A stretch of DNA of 64,000 bases from Exophiala sp. HKRS030. Lineage: Eukaryota; Ascomycota; Eurotiomycetes; Chaetothyriales; Herpotrichiellaceae. The position numbers and the translations under genes are program-made. This document shows positions 56,771-64,000 of the stretch, in pieces. A model generated the notes under the pieces. It worked only from the letters and a program-made list of their open reading frames with translations, had not been told where the DNA came from and searched no databases. The DNA lies in assembly GCA_023897205.1 (NCBI GenBank), contig JAHWDD010000003.1, forward strand, positions 3,289,665-3,353,664. Reading direction: 5' to 3'. The stretch's first letter is position 1; every line of letters begins with the position of its first letter.

Positions 56771-58562
56771 AAGACCCAGGGCTGGAAGAAGTGATTCATC
56801 GAGGAGCTTTGTACACACGTAATTGGTGGAAGGAGCAGCGTGAGAATCAAGGCTATGACATTCTGAAAAACGACATGGACCAAACGAGCCGGTGCGAGGA
56901 ATAGCACGGCATGCAGGAAAGGCAACAAAACAATTGTGTATGAGCATTTTCCCTTTTGAGCGAGGGCGTTGGTGGAAAACAATGGGCTGATGATCTTTAC
57001 TTGTCTCTATCAAGATCAAGGCTTTTGCTGGACAAAAAAGAGAAGATACCGAGCTAGAGCATTAATGCTATTCAAATGTGTATTTTGACTACAATAGACC
57101 ATTCATTGCCACGGAGTGTTTTTCTTGGGCGCTGTTTGTACATCGACACCTAGCCTGTCCTGTAGGCAGCAGCTGAGGTATACAGAGTACAGAAACCACG
57201 TAGCAGTAATGTAAACCTGTGAGTGATATCAAGATCCAGAGTAACAAGGCTACTAACAGTAATCCTTGACGGGACCTTTTTTTATTCGTCTCGCCTCTCG
57301 CCTTTCGGGGGACAAGAGAACAGTTGATCGGGGGAAAGGGGAACAGCAGTCCGCCTCAACAACGACTTCTCATGTAAAAGTAAGATTGATGCAGGGTCAA
57401 GGGATGGGATGGGACAAGAGGGTTTCGAATCGAGATGAGACTCCTTTGGTCTGGTGAGTGATGGGTACAGTAAGTACTGTACCTACCTACCTACCTAACT
57501 ACCAAGGTACATACATTTACGGGAGGGAGGACGAACGTGGAAGTTGTATGTACTGTATGTAATAAGCCTCGTTTATGATGAAACGCACGACACCCAAGAC
57601 ACCGCTCAATGGCAAAGTTGATTAGTTACCAGGTACATACCTAGTTAGAGCCTCAAGAGGGGCCGAGGCTTGGGAGGCTTGAAGGCTTGAAGGCTTGAGG
57701 ATTTGGAGATTCCAAGGGGTTTAAAGGGGTGTGGTAGAAATGAGATTGATATCACGTGACCGGCGGGCGGAATCGAGGGTTGAGATTCTGAGCACGTGAT
57801 CAAGAGAAGACTGCGTACAGTAACTGGGCACGGGCCATTCGGTATCAGGCTTTTGGTCGAGAAACTACTACTGTTGGAACATGTACAGTACCTATATAGG
57901 TGAGTCGAAGAGTACTTATATATATACATGTATAACTACAGAGTGGCTTCGAGTAGCAACTGTTGAACAGACTGTCAGGTTGTTGACAGTCCCAGAACCG
58001 ACCGAACAGGCTCTGTCAGATTAACTTGGAAAGATGCAAGGTTGTTGTATGATTCGTTGGGGGAGCCGAGACTTGGCGGTGACTTGCATGCTACGCCTTG
58101 TCACTTGGGTAGGTACCTTGTCATTGATTATCTTGTGCTTAGGGCTGGTGATGGGCTCTTTTGGGGGAGAGGGGAGGGGTGTTTGAATCACGCAATTGAC
58201 CGAGTACCTTATGTCCAGTAACTAAGACCTGAGTATGGAGTACATAGTACATGCTGGGGATGTTGGGTCTACCATCTTCTGAGTTGGTTGTGACTTGCAC
58301 GTGCTCATTAGCCATGTCAGTTTAAGTACCTGTGTATGTACCTTACTTTACCTTACCTCACCAAGTACTCAGGTATCTACTGCGTAAGTACCTCTGTACT
58401 TAATGAGTTGGTGGGAGTTACATGCACCCAAGAGGCTCTAAAGTACGGCGTAGACGAGTACGGAGGATGATAGATGACGTCTGGTGAAGAGGCCACGAGA
58501 GGCCACGTGAGGCCACTAACTAACTAGAGGCGTCGTGAGGTGTATTGCGTATTAACGTGGAT

Positions 58563-58599
58563 GGTCACTGGTCACTGGTCACTGGTCACTGGTCAGTGG
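58563..58599. repeat. (TGGTCAC)n tandem repeat
   Basis: Four perfect copies and a changed fifth (TGGTCAG). Confidence 0.85.
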
Positions 58600-59552
58600 T
58601 GCTTGTGCTTTGTCATTTTAACCGAGGGGCTCCGATGCCTGGAACATGATGCCGGGCACCTGTGGCACCTGCCTGGGCCACCAGTGGCCGCCCTCACCTA
58701 ACCCTAAGGTGGAAGGAAGCCTAAGGCTTTAATCGATATCGCCACTTATCGCAATGTTTGCCACCCGGTCTTCCTCAGGCTGCTGGACGCGTCTTTCTGC
58801 ACCCAATTACGCGAGACACGGCGTGCAAAAAAGTCAACACTCGTGTCATGTCATACCTACGGAGTACACAGGTACCTACCTAGGTACATACCTACTAACC
58901 TACCTGATAGATAAACAGTACATAGGCACCTAATAGGCCTCAAGTATTACTAGCAACTTAGGTAACTAGGTACTTACTACACGTGTTTGCCTCTTTTCCT
59001 AGTCGGGGTTGCTTACGCGGGTTGGGCTTGTGGTTGGGTTTGGGTTTGTGTTTTGTTCCATCATTCCATGGCTTCGATCGTCTCTTCTCCTTCTCATTAG
59101 TCCTCCGGAGTTAATAGTGATCATTCTTCACCAGCCTCCCACGCCTACCTCTCTTGTTAGTACCCATCGTGCCATCTTCCCTCGATCTTTGATTCATCAT
59201 CTTCACCCGCTTTTCATCCGCCCTCGTGGCCTAAGGAGCCTTCCAACCAGGCTACACCCACCTTGACCTACTCCCACCCACGCCCACGCTCACACTAATT
59301 ACAGGTAGTTAGTCAAAACTAACTCTCTCTGCCAGACTGCCATATTTACTCTGTCCAGATTAGTTCGTTCACTTCCTCCTACCATCTACCGTCTACCGTC
59401 CACCATCTACGGTCTACATGCAAACCTCGTTGTATACCTTCTTCACTCACCCACTTTCGCCAACCTCTTACGACACCACCACTCTTCATCTTCCATCGTT
59501 GCTTCACTGAGACGTCAGCCCACCATCACTCATGTCACCCACGACACAACCA

Positions 59553-59607
59553 AATATTCATATTCATATTCATATTCATCCTCATATTCATATTCATATC
59601 CATATCC
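59553..59607. repeat. (ATTCAT)n hexamer microsatellite
   Basis: Eight or nine copies of ATTCAT/CATATT with one C change, in the probable leader of the FKH gene. Confidence 0.85.
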
Positions 59608-59956
59608 CCAACTCACAAACTCGTCAACATTCGCCGTCACCCTCTTCTTGAGTCCTCATGGACTTGTCACCCTTGGCCATTTCTGTCGCGAATAAAATCC
59701 CTGCATCAGAACCAAAACATTGACGTCGCAAATATCCCACCATCCAAATCCTACGTATCCAACACTCGCCAATCTCAATTCCTTACCTACACCCGTCCAA
59801 CACGGACCACCACCCTAACTCAAACCCATCACCATTCACCACCGACCTCGAGTCCACACTGTCCTTTCTGCACTTCTGTCCTTACCTCGCTCCACCTCGC
59901 TCCGATTGTAAAAAATAAACAATCCTTCCTACCACCCTCCCCGGCAGTCTCACAGC

Positions 59957-62474
<2,518 letters not shown>

Positions 62475-63357
62475 AGCCCTGCTTCAATTTTCCAGGCACA
62501 ATGAGACTTGGAATGTACGGGATGTGAATGATATCAATGGAATTATCAAGACAACGTTTGCATGATTTATTTTATGACCTGTCAACCGAGGAAGGAAACG
62601 AATGGTTCTGAGAACTTTGTAACAGTAGCATGTGATGGGAAAGTGCATTTTTAGAAACGACGGGCTGGGGTTTGGTCATGACGCGGTATGGCGTTAACGA
62701 AGCATTGATATGGCTCGATTTCCATTGGTATTGAGCAATGTGTATTCCTGAACATTTGGCATGCTGGTGTGGATGGCGCCTGACGGGTTTTGTCCGCTTG
62801 TAGATAGTACTTGAGAGTCTGGAGTTCAAAACTAATTGATGGTGACTTGCACGGGACTTTGAAGGTTCTTGCGAAGCCCGACCTTGAGATGAGGAGTAGA
62901 CGCACGACAAGACCAAGAACTTGACTAAACTGTGTGCTGAACATCGCCGCACCCAGTGGCTAGATCGAGATCGACGTTGCGGCGCATGATCTACCAACCA
63001 AAGCTATGTAGACGGCCCATATAAGTCCGTGGTATTTGCAATTGTTGATCTGTTCAAGAGTGATGTAGAACCTAGATGGAGTTTGCAGATTGGGACTCGC
63101 AATTCTCATAGACTGTAGTCGATATTCCTAGACAAGACGTGGTTGGCGGCCGGCATTGGTGGCACTTTCCATTAAATACCAAAACGACTTTTGTTTGCTC
63201 TAGCCTCTCTTCTCTCTTCCTCACAGACAACAAGGAACAGCTACATTGCCTAAAGGCTAATATCAACTCATCATTCGCTGTTTAACACATCAGAATATTC
63301 TCTTACTACTTGATCACATCTATCATCTACTTATTGACTTCTACATCCGGCATCATC
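62475..63357. other. Intergenic spacer
   Basis: About 880 bases between tandem plus-strand genes. Minus-strand frames at 62572-62997 have no domain. Confidence 0.5.
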
Positions 63358-64000
63358 ATGTTCCGTCGCTTACCACACAACCTCCCCCCGATCCACAGTT
63401 CCCACCCGATCTGGAAAAGCTGGGTTTCTTCGTCAACGACCAGGATCAGATCCGCTCCATCAAAAACCCGAGCATAAATATCAGTATAAAATCAATCACA
63501 ACGATCGTGTCAACCAGACTTACAAGCAGGCCAACAACTGTAGGTGGTCACTTTCCCGATCCAAACTGCTGTTTCGTCGGTCCGTCTCATCCTCTAGTTG
63601 AAACTGACTTTTGAATCGTTGCCTTATAATAGCTGCGGTGCGGAGGATTGTCACACAGCGACTACATGCTCTCGGTCTTGAGACCGTGAGGCTTCCTCTC
63701 GGCGCAACTCCCACTGACAAACATGTCCCTATCTTCATGTCCAAAGACATTGCAAACAAGGATCGTGTCATTGTCTTCTTCGGCGAACGGAGCTTCGAAC
63801 CCGGAATTCTTGCTTGGCGCGTCATTGGTGAAACCGGGATCAAGCATGGTTCACTGGTCGAATTCGTCACAGCTGTTAATTCAGCCCCGACACAACTCGG
63901 TGGAGGTTCTGATCAGGTTCCCGCCATCGTGATTGCTAATCCATGTCAATTGCTATGGTACCGTGGTGGTGGTAGGGCGGTCAGCACCCTGGAGTGGGAG
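63358..64000 (+). CDS. Arb2-like domain protein, 5' part, cut by window end, two frame breaks
   Basis: ATG 63358 opens MFRRLPHNLPP, then, after one base restored in the CCCCCC at 63384-63389, DPQFPPDLEKLGFFVNDQDQ. After another in CCC 63467-63469, it reads NPEHKYQYKINHNDRVNQTY. A 94-nt intron (63540-63633) leads to SAVRRIVTQRLHALGLETVRLPLGA, then VIVFFGERSFEPGILAWRVI and onward to the window edge. The MFRR…LGFFVN…KNPE…YKIN…DRVN start is shared by fungal proteins with an Arb2 domain, named after the fission yeast Argonaute-complex factor Arb2 and also found C-terminal in class II histone deacetylases. A link to RNA silencing here would be speculative. The 3' part lies outside the window. Confidence 0.7.

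Larger units (their letters stand above)
56771..59956. other. Long intergenic spacer with many short repeats and palindromes
   Basis: About 3.2 kb with no gene supported. It contains ACCTACCT runs (57481-57501), two CACGTG sites (57753, 57793), TGGTCAC repeats (58563-58599), the palindrome ACCTAGGT at 58878 and an ATTCAT tract before the FKH gene. The last 600 bases are pyrimidine-rich and probably form the FKH promoter and long 5' leader. Confidence 0.5.

Noticed and set aside
57266..59266. Several 60-95 codon frames in the spacer before the FKH gene
   Set aside because: Short, low-complexity, no domains and not conserved in pattern.

Overview
This window is nuclear DNA from a filamentous ascomycete (Pezizomycotina). 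The signs are genes split by introns of about 48-120 nt with GT...AG ends and CTAAC/CTGAC-like branch sites, fungal-specific families (DASH subunit Spc19, Pal1, fungal MACPF, DUF7704-type membrane protein, CLU1, an FHA-forkhead factor), and long intergenic spacers full of microsatellites. Species cannot be set from the sequence alone.

Layout. 1-1526 is AT-rich, stop-dense relic DNA. A tRNA-Arg(TCT) lies at 1527-1652 (minus). 2.6-11 kb holds a hypothetical gene, a short-chain dehydrogenase, a quinone-oxidoreductase-type MDR enzyme, ATP18 and SPC19 (divergent), and a second SDR. 11-18 kb holds a (6-4)-photolyase/animal-type-cryptochrome homologue and a secreted GH3 beta-glucosidase. 20-31 kb holds two conserved membrane proteins, MED31 and a Pal1-family morphology protein among long repeat-bearing spacers. 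31-41 kb holds a small hypothetical, a mitochondrial AAA ATPase, CLU1 and an acidic unknown protein. 41.7-46.7 kb holds a ten-exon MACPF/perforin-like gene divergent from a hypothetical gene. 47.7-51.4 kb is gene-poor and contains a broken SNF2 helicase relic and possible retroelement debris. 51.7-64 kb holds a DUF7704-like membrane protein, an F-box/WD40 protein, an FKH-type transcription factor and the start of an Arb2-like protein cut by the window edge.

Two results stand out. First, the tRNA-Arg gene carries a 54-nt insert in its variable loop with GTAAGC at the 5' end, CTAAC 12 nt before the 3' end, and a terminal TAG. Removing it exactly restores a canonical 72-nt tRNA. It looks like a spliceosomal-type intron in a Pol III gene, at a site where the tRNA-splicing endonuclease does not normally act. 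Second, at least 14 breaks in eight genes all have the same sign: one missing base, nearly always in a short C/G run. Restoring one base in each gives continuous conserved proteins. That points to systematic homopolymer contraction in the assembly rather than 14 mutations, so these genes should be treated as probably intact.

The genes are mostly unlinked housekeeping and regulatory functions: mitochondria (ATP18, CLU1, AAA ATPase), mitosis (SPC19), transcription (MED31, FKH), DNA repair/light response, and ubiquitin ligase. No biosynthetic cluster is evident.
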